Shown piece after piece: positions 6,921 to 16,659 of a stretch of 64,000 nt of DNA. A model generated the notes under the pieces. That model had not been told where the DNA came from. It saw only the letters and a program-made list of their open reading frames with translations, and did not search any database. Position 1 is the stretch's first letter; the number at the start of each line of letters is the position of its first letter. The DNA is from Streptomyces lycii (lineage in GTDB: Bacteria; Actinomycetota; Actinomycetes; Streptomycetales; Streptomycetaceae), in contig NZ_WHPN01000351.1 of assembly GCF_009735685.1 (NCBI RefSeq), forward strand, positions 25,749-89,748. Direction: 5' to 3'. The position numbers were made by a program, and so were the translations under genes.

Positions 6921-9653
6921 CTACGGCGTCAGCGTCCGGCCGATCGCGGCGCCCGAGGGAAGCCCCAGTGCCCCGCGGCCGTAGTAGACGGCGCCGGTGG
7001 TGGACACGCCCGCACTGCCGCTGTCCAGTTGCAGGATCGTCCCGTTGCCGCTGTCCTCGCCCTGGGCCCCGATGGCGAGATCGGCGCGGCCCCAGCCCGA
7101 GAGGTCCTGCAGGACCACCGACGAGCCGACCTGGTCGCCGGACTCGCTGACGCCCGGCACTCCGGACGTGTCCTGGGAGAGGGCGCGGGCCCCGGAACCC
7201 GTCAGGCCGGCGGAAGTGCCGCGCAGCAGCAGCGTGGCGCCCGCGTTCTTCCGGCTGGTGCCGCTGCGGGTCAGGTCCTCGTTGGGCAGGCCGGCCAGAA
7301 CGTCGGCGTAACCGTCGAGGTCGTAGTCGCCCACCGAGACGGACCAGCCCAGCGCGTCGCCCGCCTCGGCGGCGCCCGGGACGCCGGAGGTGTCCTGGTG
7401 GATGGTTTTCATACCGGTCGTCGTGAAGCCGGTCGAGGTTCCGGGTACCACGGTCACCTGGCCGCCGGCCTTCGCGTTGGACTCGGCCGTGTACGCCTGG
7501 CCGATCACGAGGTCGTCGTAGCCGTTGCCGTTGACATCACCCGCGTCGACCGAGCGGCCGCCCCGCACGGACAGGTTGCCGACCTTCACGAGGCCCGAGG
7601 ACGATCCCTCGAACCAGGTGACCCGGCCGGTGCCGCCCGTGTCGCGGTAGTTGAGCGCCACGTCCGCGTAGCCGTCGCGGTTGAAGTCACCGGTGGTGGC
7701 GTCCATGTACGCGACGGAGCCGGTCGCGCTCGTCAGCGTGCCGTACTTCGTGCCGCCGTCCGTGTGCCGCACGTTCCAGTTGCCGCCCCCGCCGGTGCCG
7801 GCGGAGAAGAGGTCCGCCTTGCCGTCGGCGTCGAAGTCGCCGATGGTGACGGCCGAGCCCAGCTTGGCGCCGGACGCCGTGACCCCCGTGGTGGTGTACA
7901 TCGACCCGGAGTCCAGCCCGGGCCCGTACAGCACCGTGACCGCGCCCTGGTCGGTCGCGGACAGGTTCTCGCCGGGCGCGCCGACCGCGAGGTCCGCGTA
8001 CCCGTCGCCGTTGAGGTCGCCCCAGGCCGTGGCGGCACCGAAGGAGTCACCGGACTCGGAGCCGCCGGGCACACCGGCGCTGTTCTGCGTCAGGGTGCGA
8101 CCGGCCTCCGCCACCGGCCCCTCCGTGCCGCCGGGCACGACGGTCAGCGAGCCCGCGCCGCTCGACGTCTTGGGCGTACCTGCCACCAGGTCGGCGATCC
8201 CGTCGCGGTCCGTGTCGGAGGTGGGTACGGCCGAGTCCGCGCCCGGGGAGGCGGCGAAGCGGCGGATCTCGCCGAGCTTCGCGTAGAGGGTGGTGCCGGG
8301 GCAGGCGGTCGCGAAGCCGTCGCGGTGGCCGGAGATCCGGTGGATCGTGGCCTCTTCGTCCGTCTCCCAGACGCCCGTGTCGCCCTTGGCGGTCAGGGTG
8401 ACCTCACCGGCCGGATCGCCCCCGTACTGCCCGAGCTTCCAGGCCGCGACGCGTGCCACGGACTCCAGCGCTGCCCGGGTCGGTTCGCCCGGTGCGATGC
8501 CCTTCGCGGGATCGCCGTGGAAGTCGCCCAGGACCGCGATGCCGGTGGAGTAGCTGTTGAAACCGTAGGTGTGGGCACCCGTCACCGGCAGGTCGATCCC
8601 GCCGCCGCGGCCCTCGAAGATCTGGCCGCACTTGTCGACCAGGAAGTTGTAGCCGAGGTCGTTCCAGCCCTCGGACTGAACGTGGTAGGCCATGATGCCG
8701 CGCACCAGGGCGGGCGACTCGGCGCAGCTGTAGCTGTTGCTGCCGACCGTGTGGTGGACGAACGCCGCGTCCACCCTGTCGATGTACGTGGGCGGTTCCT
8801 CCACCATCGACTCGTCCGCGCCCCACCCGGCCCGGCTGATGACGGGCGGCTGCGTGACGGTGGACGGCGGGGCCGTCGGCACGGTCGCCGTGGGGGACGG
8901 AGAGGCCGGCGCCGAGCCGGTGGGCGTACCCGAGCTGGGTGTACCCGAGCCGGTGGGGGCGTCGCTCCCGGTCGGGGCAGCGCTGCTGGTCGGGGTGGCC
9001 GTCGCGGACTCGCCGGGTCCGGCGGTCCCGTCGGAGGTCACGCCGGGCGAGGGGCTTCCCGGCGGCGTCTCCTCGGCCGCGAAGGCCACCGGGTCGAGCT
9101 CGGAGCTGCTGTCCTCCGCCTCGGCCGCCGTGACACCCGGGTCGACCAGGCTGATCTTCATCCCCTTGGGCAGCCCGGCGGAGGTGGTTCCGTCCCCGGC
9201 CACGACCTGCACCTCGACGCCGTCCGACGGACCGACCCACAGCGGCTCCGAGCCGCCGCGAACACCTGGTTCCGCGGTCTCCGGCGGATGCGACTCGTCC
9301 GCCTCCAGGTCCCTCCAGGGCCCCCACTTCCCGTCGTCGCTGCTGCGGGTGCGCACCTGCGCGCTGCCGTCGAGCTTCTTCGCGGCGCCGGTCCAGGTGA
9401 CTCCGAGCAGGGAGAAGGGCTCCGTGCCCGTGCGCTGGAGTTCCCGCTTGCCCTTGCCGGTGTTCTTCAGCGCGATGTCGTGCACCGCGACCGGGCGCTT
9501 GGTCTTGCCGCCCGCCCCGGCCCGGTCCTCGTTAGGGCCGGCGACGGCGTAGGTGACGACGCCTCCACCCCCGAGTACCAGGGCCCCCAGAGTCAGCCAG
9601 GCTCTTCGTCTCGGACTGAGCGGTCTGTATGCGTGTGTTGTGCGCGGGCTCAC
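6921..9653 (-). CDS. Secreted PGRP-type N-acetylmuramoyl-L-alanine amidase with FG-GAP repeats
   Basis: 910 residues from the GTG at 9653. The N-terminus has a basic segment and a hydrophobic stretch (LTLGALVLGGGGVVTYAVAG), an export signal. A ~250-residue region with a Ser/Thr/Pro/Gly-rich linker follows. The PGRP/amidase_2 domain begins at ISRAGWGADES, has FVHHTVGSN and HVQSEGWNDLGYNFLVD, and ends with HRDGFATACPG; the histidines and Cys match the zinc site. The C-terminal ~430 residues hold repeated calcium-binding-like D-x-D-x-D-G-x-x-D motifs (DTDRDGIADL, DLNGDGYADL, DFDADGKADL), that is, FG-GAP beta-propeller repeats. Role: cell-wall peptidoglycan binding or cleavage outside the cell. 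Monocistronic. Confidence 0.92.
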   Translation of the reverse strand: MSPRTTHAYRPLSPRRRAWLTLGALVLGGGGVVTYAVAGPNEDRAGAGGKTKRPVAVHDIALKNTGKGKRELQRTGTEPFSLLGVTWTGAAKKLDGSAQVRTRSSDDGKWGPWRDLEADESHPPETAEPGVRGGSEPLWVGPSDGVEVQVVAGDGTTSAGLPKGMKISLVDPGVTAAEAEDSSSELDPVAFAAEETPPGSPSPGVTSDGTAGPGESATATPTSSAAPTGSDAPTGSGTPSSGTPTGSAPASPSPTATVPTAPPSTVTQPPVISRAGWGADESMVEEPPTYIDRVDAAFVHHTVGSNSYSCAESPALVRGIMAYHVQSEGWNDLGYNFLVDKCGQIFEGRGGGIDLPVTGAHTYGFNSYSTGIAVLGDFHGDPAKGIAPGEPTRAALESVARVAAWKLGQYGGDPAGEVTLTAKGDTGVWETDEEATIHRISGHRDGFATACPGTTLYAKLGEIRRFAASPGADSAVPTSDTDRDGIADLVAGTPKTSSGAGSLTVVPGGTEGPVAEAGRTLTQNSAGVPGGSESGDSFGAATAWGDLNGDGYADLAVGAPGENLSATDQGAVTVLYGPGLDSGSMYTTTGVTASGAKLGSAVTIGDFDADGKADLFSAGTGGGGNWNVRHTDGGTKYGTLTSATGSVAYMDATTGDFNRDGYADVALNYRDTGGTGRVTWFEGSSSGLVKVGNLSVRGGRSVDAGDVNGNGYDDLVIGQAYTAESNAKAGGQVTVVPGTSTGFTTTGMKTIHQDTSGVPGAAEAGDALGWSVSVGDYDLDGYADVLAGLPNEDLTRSGTSRKNAGATLLLRGTSAGLTGSGARALSQDTSGVPGVSESGDQVGSSVVLQDLSGWGRADLAIGAQGEDSGNGTILQLDSGSAGVSTTGAVYYGRGALGLPSGAAIGRTLTP

Positions 9654-10015
9654 TGCCCCACCCCTCGAAAAGTTCGTTTCGCGGCCCGCCTGTCCGGCAG
9701 GGCCCTGCTGTGAGCAGCGCCGTGAGCTGCTGAAACGTCACACCTCAAGGGGCGCAACCACCACACTCGTCGCGGATGCTCCCCGAACGGAGCCTCCCGC
9801 GAGGGCCCCCGGCGGCGGATTCCTTCCCAGAGGCAGCCACGCTCAGGAAACCTCGGAGGTCCGGTCTGCCGCGCTCGCCGCCCCGGCACGGGTGGCGCGA
9901 AGCGCCCGCGGTCCGAACGGCCTCGCTGTCCGACCCGGTCCGCGGGCCGGAGCACCGCACCGGCTCGGGGACCACGGCCTCCGAGCCGGCGCCGCACCCG
10001 GGCTGCCGACGTGTA
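9654..10015. other. Intergenic spacer, no gene seen
   Basis: A 362-bp gap between two minus-strand genes, which must hold the promoter of the amidase gene. I see no convincing -10/-35 pair, RNA gene or repeat. Confidence 0.4.
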
Positions 10016-10489
10016 TCAGCCGAACTGGCCGACCTGGTAGTCGCCCGCCGGCTGCTGGACGAGGACGTTCAGCCGGTTGTACGCGTTGATGACCGCGATG
10101 AGGGCCGCCAGGGCGGTGAGCTGCTCCTCGTCGTAGTGCTTGGCGGCGTTCGCCCAGGCCTCGTCCGTGACGCCGCCGGCCGCGTCCGCGATGCGGGTGC
10201 CCTGCTCCGTCAGTTCCAGCGCGGCGCGCTCGGCGTCCGTGAACACCGTGGCCTCCCGCCAGGCCGCGATCAGGTTGAGGCGCGTCGAGGTCTCCCCCGC
10301 CGCCGCGGCCTCCTTGGTGTGCATGTCGGTGCAGAAGCCGCAGCCGTTGATCTGGCTGGCACGGATCTTCACCAGTTCCTGCGTCGCGGCCGGCAGCTCC
10401 GACTCCGAGATCACCTTCCCCGTCGCGTTCATGTGCTTCATGAGCTTGGCTGCGAGCGGGCTGCCGAAGAGGTTCAAGCGAGCATCCAT
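10016..10489 (-). CDS. Carboxymuconolactone decarboxylase / AhpD-family protein
   Basis: 157 residues from the ATG at 10489. The active-site motif CGFCTDMHTKEA carries the CxxC and His of AhpD-like alkylhydroperoxidase-core proteins. ALTEQGT... and LAALIAVINAYNRLNV match the rest of the fold. Proteins of this type take part in thiol-based peroxide reduction. The length is that of single-domain members. No ahpC or SigJ-type partner gene is adjacent. Confidence 0.88.
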   Translation of the reverse strand: MDARLNLFGSPLAAKLMKHMNATGKVISESELPAATQELVKIRASQINGCGFCTDMHTKEAAAAGETSTRLNLIAAWREATVFTDAERAALELTEQGTRIADAAGGVTDEAWANAAKHYDEEQLTALAALIAVINAYNRLNVLVQQPAGDYQVGQFG

Positions 10490-10769
10490 GGTTCACTCCC
10501 TGTGCCGTTATCGGTGACTACACCTCCCTGACGGAGCAGCCCGGCGTGATGTGACGGGACCGGGTGTGACGTGCGTCCCACCCTCCCGTTCCCCGGCGGA
10601 CGAAAGGCCTTCACGCCGGGCAGCGCCCGGGCCGAAGGCCGGCTCCCGCGCACCTCGACGGGCCGACGTAATCTGGACCGCCGCAGGTCGGCGCCTCTCT
10701 TCCAGGGCCGCCGGCACCGCGGCTCCCCCGGGCGGCGCCGCGGGGAGGGCACGGGAGGGGAGGGGAAAG

Positions 10770-11234
10770 GTGAGTACGTTGAGGATCGCGCTGGACGATC
10801 TGTCCGGGCCGGAGATCGCCGGGTTTCTCGAGGAACACGTACAGCAGATGCGCTCGCTGACCCCCGTGGACAGCAAGCACGCCCTGGATCTCGACAGTCT
10901 CCGGAAGCCGGACATCACGTTCTGGTCGGTCACGGACGGCGGCGACCTGGTGGGCTGCGGTGCTCTCAAGCGGCTGGACGCGCGCCACGCGGAACTGAAG
11001 TCCCTGCGCACCCGGCCGGCACGGCAGCGGAGCGGAGTCGCGTCCCGGCTGCTGGGACACATCGTGGCCGAGGCGCGGCGCACGGGTTACGAGCGGCTGA
11101 GCCTGGAGACGGGCGCGGCCGAGTTCTTCGTGCCCGCCCGGAGGCTGTACGAGAAGTTCGGCTTCCGGTATTGCGAACCGTTCGCGGACTACCGGCCGGA
11201 CCCGAACAGTACGTTCATGACGCTGCGGCTCTGA
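10770..11234 (+). CDS. GNAT-family N-acetyltransferase
   Basis: 154 residues from the GTG at 10770, preceded by a gagggga-type ribosome site. The protein starts STLRIALDDLSGPE. The acetyl-CoA binding region is RQRSGVASRLLGHI, a variant of R-x-x-G-x-G/A. LSLETGAAEFFVPARRLYEK and FGFRYCEPF match the C-terminal half of GNAT enzymes. The substrate is unknown. A longer in-frame reading from 10551 is low-complexity and is rejected. Convergent with the gap gene. Confidence 0.88.
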   Translation: MSTLRIALDDLSGPEIAGFLEEHVQQMRSLTPVDSKHALDLDSLRKPDITFWSVTDGGDLVGCGALKRLDARHAELKSLRTRPARQRSGVASRLLGHIVAEARRTGYERLSLETGAAEFFVPARRLYEKFGFRYCEPFADYRPDPNSTFMTLRL

Positions 11235-11379
11235 GGGGTCCGTCCACGTAATCCGGCTCGGCTCGGCGGAGGCCGCGGGCCGGTGCGGGCCGCCCCCGGC
11301 CGGTGACGCAGCCGGTGACGCTGCCGGGTGCGCAGCCGGGGCCGACACCGCCTTGCGGGAGCCGCCCCGGCCGCGCACC

Positions 11380-11475
11380 CGGCCTCCGGCCTCAGGACAC
11401 CGGCCTCAGGTCACCGGGCCCAGATGACCGGGCTCGGGTCACCGGGCCCGGATCACCGGCCTCAGACCACCGGCG
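11380..11475. repeat. Degenerate ~15-bp repeats between convergent genes
   Basis: About six loose copies of a ~15-bp unit built from ggcctcaggtcaccgg lie between the acetyltransferase stop and the gap stop, running a few bases into the gap 3' end. They may influence termination; no perfect hairpin was found. Confidence 0.5.
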
Positions 11476-12922
11476 CCGGCGCCGCCGGATACGTCGGGTA
11501 CTCCACCCCGGACACGTGCTGCACGACCCGGATCACCTGGCAGGAGTAGCCGAACTCGTTGTCGTACCACAGGTACAGGATCGCGTCGTCGCCCTCGACC
11601 TTCGTCGCGCCCGCGTCCACGATCGACGCGTGCCGCGAGCCGATGAAGTCGCTCGACACCGCGTCCGGCGCGCTGGTGTAGTCGATCTGCCGCTTCAGCG
11701 GCGAGTTCAGCGATACGTCCCTCAGGTGCTCCAGGACCTCCTGGCGGGTCGTCTCGCGGGCGAGGCGCAGGCTGAGGATCGCGATCGACACGTCCGGGAC
11801 CGGGACCCGGATCGAGCTGCCCGTGATCCGTGCGTTCAGGTCGGGCAGCGCCTTGGCCACGGCCGACGCGGCGCCGGTCTCGGTGATGACCATGTTGAGC
11901 GGCGCCGAGCGGCCCCTGCGGTCGGACTTGTGGTAATTGTCCAGCAGGTTCTGGTCGTTGGTGAACGAGTGGACCGTCTCCACGTGCCCGCGCAGCACCC
12001 CGAACTCGTCCGCCATCGCCTTCAGCGGCGGCACGATCGCGTTCGTCGTGCAGGACGCGCAGGACAGGATCTGCTCGTCCGGCTTGATCATGTCGTGGTT
12101 GACGCCGTGCACGACGTTCGGCACGTCCCCCTTGCCCGGCGCGGTCAGGACGACCTTATCGACGCCGGGCCGCAGGTGCTGCGACAGCCCTTCGCGGTCG
12201 CGCCACCGGCCCGTGTTGTCGATGAGGATGGCGTCCTTGATGCCGTACGCCGTGTAGTCCGGCGACGCCGGATCGTCGGAGTAGATCACCTTGATCTCGT
12301 TGCCGTTGGCGATGATCGTGCTGTTCGCCTCGTCGACGGTGATCGTGCCCTGGAACTGGCCGTGGATCGAGTCGCGGCGCAGCAGCGACGCGCGCTTGAC
12401 GATGTCCTGGCCCGCGCCCTTGCGGACCACGATCGCCCGCAGCCGCAGGCCGTTGCCCGAGCCGGCCTTCTCGATGAGCAGGCGTGCCAGCAGGCGGCCG
12501 ATGCGGCCGAATCCGTAGAGCACGACGTCGCGCGGCTCCCGGCGCTCGATCTTGCCGGCACCCGTGGCACCCGCGACGGCCTCGGCGGTGAACTCCGCCA
12601 CCGGCAGTCCGCGGTCGTCCGCGCGGTACGCCGCGGCGAGCATCCCGAGGTCGATCTGCGAAGGGCCCAGGTCGAGGGTGGTGAGGGCCTGGAGGAAGGG
12701 CATCGTCTCGGTGACGGACAGTTCCGCGCCGGCGATCTGCCGGGCGAAGCGGTGGGTCTTGAGGATGCCGACCACCGACTTGTTCACCAGGGAGCGGCTG
12801 TGGAGCAGGACGGTGACGTCCCTCTCCCGCTGCAGCTTCCCGATGATCGGGATCATCGACTCCGCGGTTTCCTCGCGGTTCTTCCAGTTGGTGAACGTGT
12901 CCACGGTGGCAGTCACACTCAT
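11462..12922 (-). CDS. gap: Glyceraldehyde-3-phosphate dehydrogenase, long form
   Basis: 486 residues from the ATG at 12922. The usual ~335-residue GAPDH is preceded by a ~130-residue extension typical of the long actinobacterial form. The NAD-binding motif is YGFGRIGRLLARLL. The catalytic centre is SCASCTTNAIVP with the active Cys, and the C-terminal WYDNEFGYSCQV is present. It oxidises glyceraldehyde-3-phosphate to 1,3-bisphosphoglycerate, or the reverse. An upstream in-frame GTG/ATG would add 18 residues without a better ribosome site. Streptomyces genomes usually carry several gap copies; this one is far from pgk and tpi. Confidence 0.95.
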   Translation of the reverse strand: MSVTATVDTFTNWKNREETAESMIPIIGKLQRERDVTVLLHSRSLVNKSVVGILKTHRFARQIAGAELSVTETMPFLQALTTLDLGPSQIDLGMLAAAYRADDRGLPVAEFTAEAVAGATGAGKIERREPRDVVLYGFGRIGRLLARLLIEKAGSGNGLRLRAIVVRKGAGQDIVKRASLLRRDSIHGQFQGTITVDEANSTIIANGNEIKVIYSDDPASPDYTAYGIKDAILIDNTGRWRDREGLSQHLRPGVDKVVLTAPGKGDVPNVVHGVNHDMIKPDEQILSCASCTTNAIVPPLKAMADEFGVLRGHVETVHSFTNDQNLLDNYHKSDRRGRSAPLNMVITETGAASAVAKALPDLNARITGSSIRVPVPDVSIAILSLRLARETTRQEVLEHLRDVSLNSPLKRQIDYTSAPDAVSSDFIGSRHASIVDAGATKVEGDDAILYLWYDNEFGYSCQVIRVVQHVSGVEYPTYPAAPAPVV

Positions 12923-13123
12923 CTTTCGAGCTAGAGGGTGCTCAAATGATAAACGCCTGCCGTTTCGGCGTTTCACCCGGTGCCCTCCGGGGAAAGGTCT
13001 CCTGCTTCCGGGCTCGTGCCCGCGTCGGAGGCGGCGCCCGCCCTCGTCCCTCCGGCCCCCTGCCGTGCCCCGCCGAAGTCCTCATCCGGCCCGATGGATC
13101 GCCCCTTCCGCGTCCCTAGCGTC

Positions 13124-14365
13124 ATGGCCATGCGACGAACCTTCGTAACCCTGACCGCGATCACCGCGGCCCTCGGCATCGCCGCCGGCGCTACCGCGAC
13201 CGCCGCCGACCGCTCCCCCGGTGACGCCGGCCGGGACGCCGGCCCCGTGAGCCGGGCCACCCTGCAACACGACGCCGACGCCCTCCTCGACCTCGGCGCG
13301 CCCGGCGTGCTGGTCGCGCTGGACACGCCGGGCCGCGACATCACCGTGCGCAGCGGCTACGGCAACGTGGACCGGAAGACCCCGGTCCCCTGGAACGCTC
13401 GGTTCCGTATCGGCAGTTACACCAAGACCTTCGTGGCCGCGACCGTGCTGCACCTGGCCGGCGAGGGGAAGCTGTCCCTCGACGACACCGTCGAGGACTG
13501 GCTGCCCGGGCTCGTCAGGGGGCACGGCCACGACGCGGACGCGATCACCGTGCGCATGCTGCTCCAGCACACCAGCGGGCTGCCCGACTACGTCGCGGGA
13601 CTGCCGCATCTGTTCCTGGAAGAGGAGTTCGAGGCCAGGCGCTTCGAGACGGTGACGGCCGGGGAAGCCGTCCGGACCGGCCTCCGGCTGGACCCGGAGG
13701 ACCAGGACACCTCACCCGGCGAGTGGAGCTACTCCAACACCAACTACGCGCTCATCGGCATGATCATCGAGAGGGCCGCCGGGCACAGCTGGCAGCACGA
13801 GGTCCGCGAGCGCATCATCGAGCCGCTGGGCCTGCGCCACACCTACGCGCCGGACACGTTCCCCTTCATACCCGGACCGCACGCCGTCGGCTACCAGCGG
13901 TTCGCCGAGAAGGGCCTGGAGGCCGACCCCGAGGACCCCCGGTACGGCGAGGCCGTCGACGTGACGGTCCAGAACCCGTCATGGGGCGGCGCCGCGGGCG
14001 AGATGATCAGCACCGCCGAGGACGCGAACCGGTTCCTGCGCGCTCTGCTGGGCGGCGAGGTGCTCCGCCCCGCCGAGCTGGCGGAGATGAAGAAGACGGT
14101 GCGCGCCGACAAGTTCGACGGGCCGTGGCCCGGGGCCCGTTACGGCCTGGGACTGATGTGGGTGCCGAACTCCTGCGGCGGCTCCTGGTCACACGGCGGC
14201 GACATCCCCGGCTACAAGACGCGCAACGGCGTCACCCCGGACGGCAGCCGCAGCGTCGTGGTGTCGCTCAACACCGACAGCATGGTGCCGAAGCCCGGCG
14301 TCACCGCGCCGGCCGGGGACGAGGCGGCCGACCTGATCGATCACGCGCTCTGCGGTACGGGGTGA
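13124..14365 (+). CDS. Secreted serine hydrolase (beta-lactamase / D-Ala-D-Ala carboxypeptidase fold)
   Basis: 413 residues from the ATG at 13124. RRTFVTLTAITAALGIAAGA is an export signal. The class C beta-lactamase-type fold shows S98-x-x-K (SYTK), YSNTNYALIG with the Tyr-x-Asn motif, and SHGGDIPG as the third (H/K-x-G) motif. It most likely acts outside the cell on peptidoglycan peptides or esters; true beta-lactamase activity cannot be inferred. It is divergent from gap and stands alone. Confidence 0.88.
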   Translation: MAMRRTFVTLTAITAALGIAAGATATAADRSPGDAGRDAGPVSRATLQHDADALLDLGAPGVLVALDTPGRDITVRSGYGNVDRKTPVPWNARFRIGSYTKTFVAATVLHLAGEGKLSLDDTVEDWLPGLVRGHGHDADAITVRMLLQHTSGLPDYVAGLPHLFLEEEFEARRFETVTAGEAVRTGLRLDPEDQDTSPGEWSYSNTNYALIGMIIERAAGHSWQHEVRERIIEPLGLRHTYAPDTFPFIPGPHAVGYQRFAEKGLEADPEDPRYGEAVDVTVQNPSWGGAAGEMISTAEDANRFLRALLGGEVLRPAELAEMKKTVRADKFDGPWPGARYGLGLMWVPNSCGGSWSHGGDIPGYKTRNGVTPDGSRSVVVSLNTDSMVPKPGVTAPAGDEAADLIDHALCGTG

Positions 14366-15422
14366 CCCGCGGCCCCGGCGGCTTCGCGGTACGGGGCGGC
14401 TCCGTCCGGTGCGGTACGGGGCGGCTCCGTGGGTGCGGTACGGGGCGGCTCCATGCGGTGGGGTACACGGCCGCCCGTGATCGGCTTCAGCGGTGGCGCG
14501 TGCGGTGCGGAGCGCGCCTCCCGCCGCGGACCCGTGGACCCGTGAACGGTCGGGGACATGGCCAAGGGCTCGCCGACCGGTCGCGCTGAATGCTCCGGGC
14601 GGCCTTGCCGTGCTTTGCGGATGGAACGGGTGTTTCCCGCACGGGACAGGAAACGCCCGATTTCCCTTCCAGAGACGCTGGTACGGCATCGCTGCGGGGT
14701 GCGGAGAATCTGCCGCCGGGCACTGGGAACGCCGTGCGATCCGGCTCCCCTGAGGATTGTTCAGGAATCCGCACGGCTGAAATCTCCGCACGGCTGAACG
14801 GACACGGACAATCCGTGCCGGTTCGAACCGCATGCACCCGGCACGGCCGTTCGCCGGCACGGCCGTTCACCGGAACCGGCCCGGAACCCAGCCCGGAACC
14901 CGAACCCCGGTACGGACCCGGGCCAAGCCGCGACAGGCGGAAATCCACCGACCGACCGGCACCCTCCTCGACGGCACGACCGGGCCGGAACGGCACGCTA
15001 CAGCCCCCGGAACGGCAGGCTCCGGCTCCCGGAACGGCACGCTCCGTGTGTCGAGGTCGCGGTCTGGCCGTGCCGAACCCGGCGCCCTACACTCGCGTCT
15101 GAAAAACCGGCCAGCGTTCGAAATCACGAACGTATTCGGTGTGGGGGCACCCTGCGGCCATGCCACGGCCCTCCCACCGCACCACCGCACCACCGCACCA
15201 CCGCACCACCGCACCACCGCACCACCGCACCACCGCACCACGGCACCACGGCACCACGGCAAGCGAACCAGTCGTTCCGTTCCGGTGAGCCCCCGGTCAC
15301 CAGTGTTGTCCGTACAGGGCGGCCCACCGGTCACGCCGCTTCCTCCCGGCCGCCGGAGCCTCCCCGGCACCGCGTCGGTCACGGCCCGGCACCGGGTGGG
15401 AGCCGGCCGAGCCCGAAGGAGA
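14366..15422. other. 1-kb spacer with short repeats, no gene seen
   Basis: Three near-identical ~20-bp units (gcggtacggggcggctcc) occur at about 14386-14454. A cggcacggccgttc unit is doubled near 14835-14875, and an 8-bp repeat lies at 15181-15260 (separate entry). Base composition is slightly lower in GC around 14600-14780. No frame here has a family match or ribosome site. Confidence 0.5.
15181..15260. repeat. 8-bp tandem repeat, ten copies
   Basis: Seven perfect accaccgc units are followed by three accacggc units, 80 bp in total, in the non-coding spacer about 160 bp upstream of the secreted hydrolase at 15423. Confidence 0.95.
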
Positions 15423-16364
15423 ATGAGCCCCTTGCACAAGACACCACCCCTCGCCCGGCGGGCGGCCACGGTCCTCGTCACACTGCTGCTGGCCGCGGCA
15501 GCGGCGGTCACGACCGGCGCCCCGTCCGCGCCCGCCGCCACGCAGGCCACGAGCACGTCGACGCCGTCACCGCAGGCGCCCACGGACCCCCCTGCCGTGG
15601 ACAACGACTTCCCCGTCACCCGGGAAGGGGCGCACGGCGACAACCGCTACACGGTGTTCCGCCCCACGGACCCGCAGGCCGCCGGGCATCCGCTGCCCGT
15701 GCTGGCCTTCGGCAACGGCGCCTGCGCACACACCGACAACAGCGAGGTCACCCAGGCGTTGACGTTCATCGCGTCGAAGGGATTCGTCGTGGTGGACACC
15801 GGGTCCGCGGACGGCTCGTCCAACGGCGTGCCGAGCGGCCGGCCCATTCCGTCCCTGCTGACCGACGCGATCACATGGGCCGAGCAGGAACAGAACCGCC
15901 CGGACTCGCCGCTGTCCCAGCAGCTCGACCTCACGAAGGTGGCCACCGCGGGCCACTCGTGCGGCGGACTGGAGGCACTCGTCGCCGCCCAGGACGACCG
16001 GGTGTCCGCCGTGGTCTCGCTGAACAGCGGGTTCTTCGAGGACGGCTCCTTGGGCTACCCGCGCTCCGAGCTGCAGAAGCTCCACACGCCGGTGATGTTC
16101 ATGGACGGCGGCTCCGCCGACACCGCCTACGCCAACTCCCAGGCCAACTACGGCCTCGTCACCGTCCCCGCCGTGCTCGCCTCGCAACCGCAGGCCGGCC
16201 ACGTGGGGTTCATCACCGGCAGCCAGCTGGCCGAGGGCATGACAGCGGCCGTCTCGTTCCTCGACATGGTGCTCAACGGCAACGAGACGGCGCGGGACTA
16301 CATCCTCGACCCCGGCGGCCTCGCCTCCCAGGCCCCCTGGACGGTGGCCACCAAGAACTTCTGA
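15423..16364 (+). CDS. Secreted alpha/beta hydrolase (poly(ester) hydrolase / cutinase-like fold)
   Basis: 313 residues from the ATG at 15423, with ribosome site gaaggaga. It has a signal peptide (RRAATVLVTLLLAAAAAVTT) followed by a Thr/Pro-rich linker. The nucleophile elbow is GHSCGG. The Asp is probably in MFMDGGSADT and the His in AGHVGFITGS. The fold resembles actinobacterial secreted lipases, dienelactone hydrolases and polyester hydrolases. Substrate unknown. Single gene. Confidence 0.82.
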   Translation: MSPLHKTPPLARRAATVLVTLLLAAAAAVTTGAPSAPAATQATSTSTPSPQAPTDPPAVDNDFPVTREGAHGDNRYTVFRPTDPQAAGHPLPVLAFGNGACAHTDNSEVTQALTFIASKGFVVVDTGSADGSSNGVPSGRPIPSLLTDAITWAEQEQNRPDSPLSQQLDLTKVATAGHSCGGLEALVAAQDDRVSAVVSLNSGFFEDGSLGYPRSELQKLHTPVMFMDGGSADTAYANSQANYGLVTVPAVLASQPQAGHVGFITGSQLAEGMTAAVSFLDMVLNGNETARDYILDPGGLASQAPWTVATKNF

Positions 16365-16659
16365 ACCACCGGCCACTCCGCCGGCCCCCGCCAGGGCCGG
16401 CCCCCGTCCGGCCGCCGCGGTGACCCCGGGCCGCCGGCAACCGTCCGGCACCGCCCCCCTCCGGCACTCCCGCGGCATTCCTCCAGCTTTCCTCCAATTC
16501 CCTTCCGGACCTCCTCCCTTCGCCCTCCGGCTTTCCGTACGCCGCCCCTCCGGATTTCCGCACGCGACCCCTCCGGCTTTCCTCCGTTCTTGGCCCGCGC
16601 CGCGCGGCAGGCCCGGAATCCGCTCCCCATCCCTGTCCCGGCCGGGCAGAATCCGGGGC

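Noticed and set aside
15181-15260. Possible CRISPR array (regular short repeats)
   Set aside because: Units are 8 bp and directly adjacent, with no spacers and no cas genes nearby.
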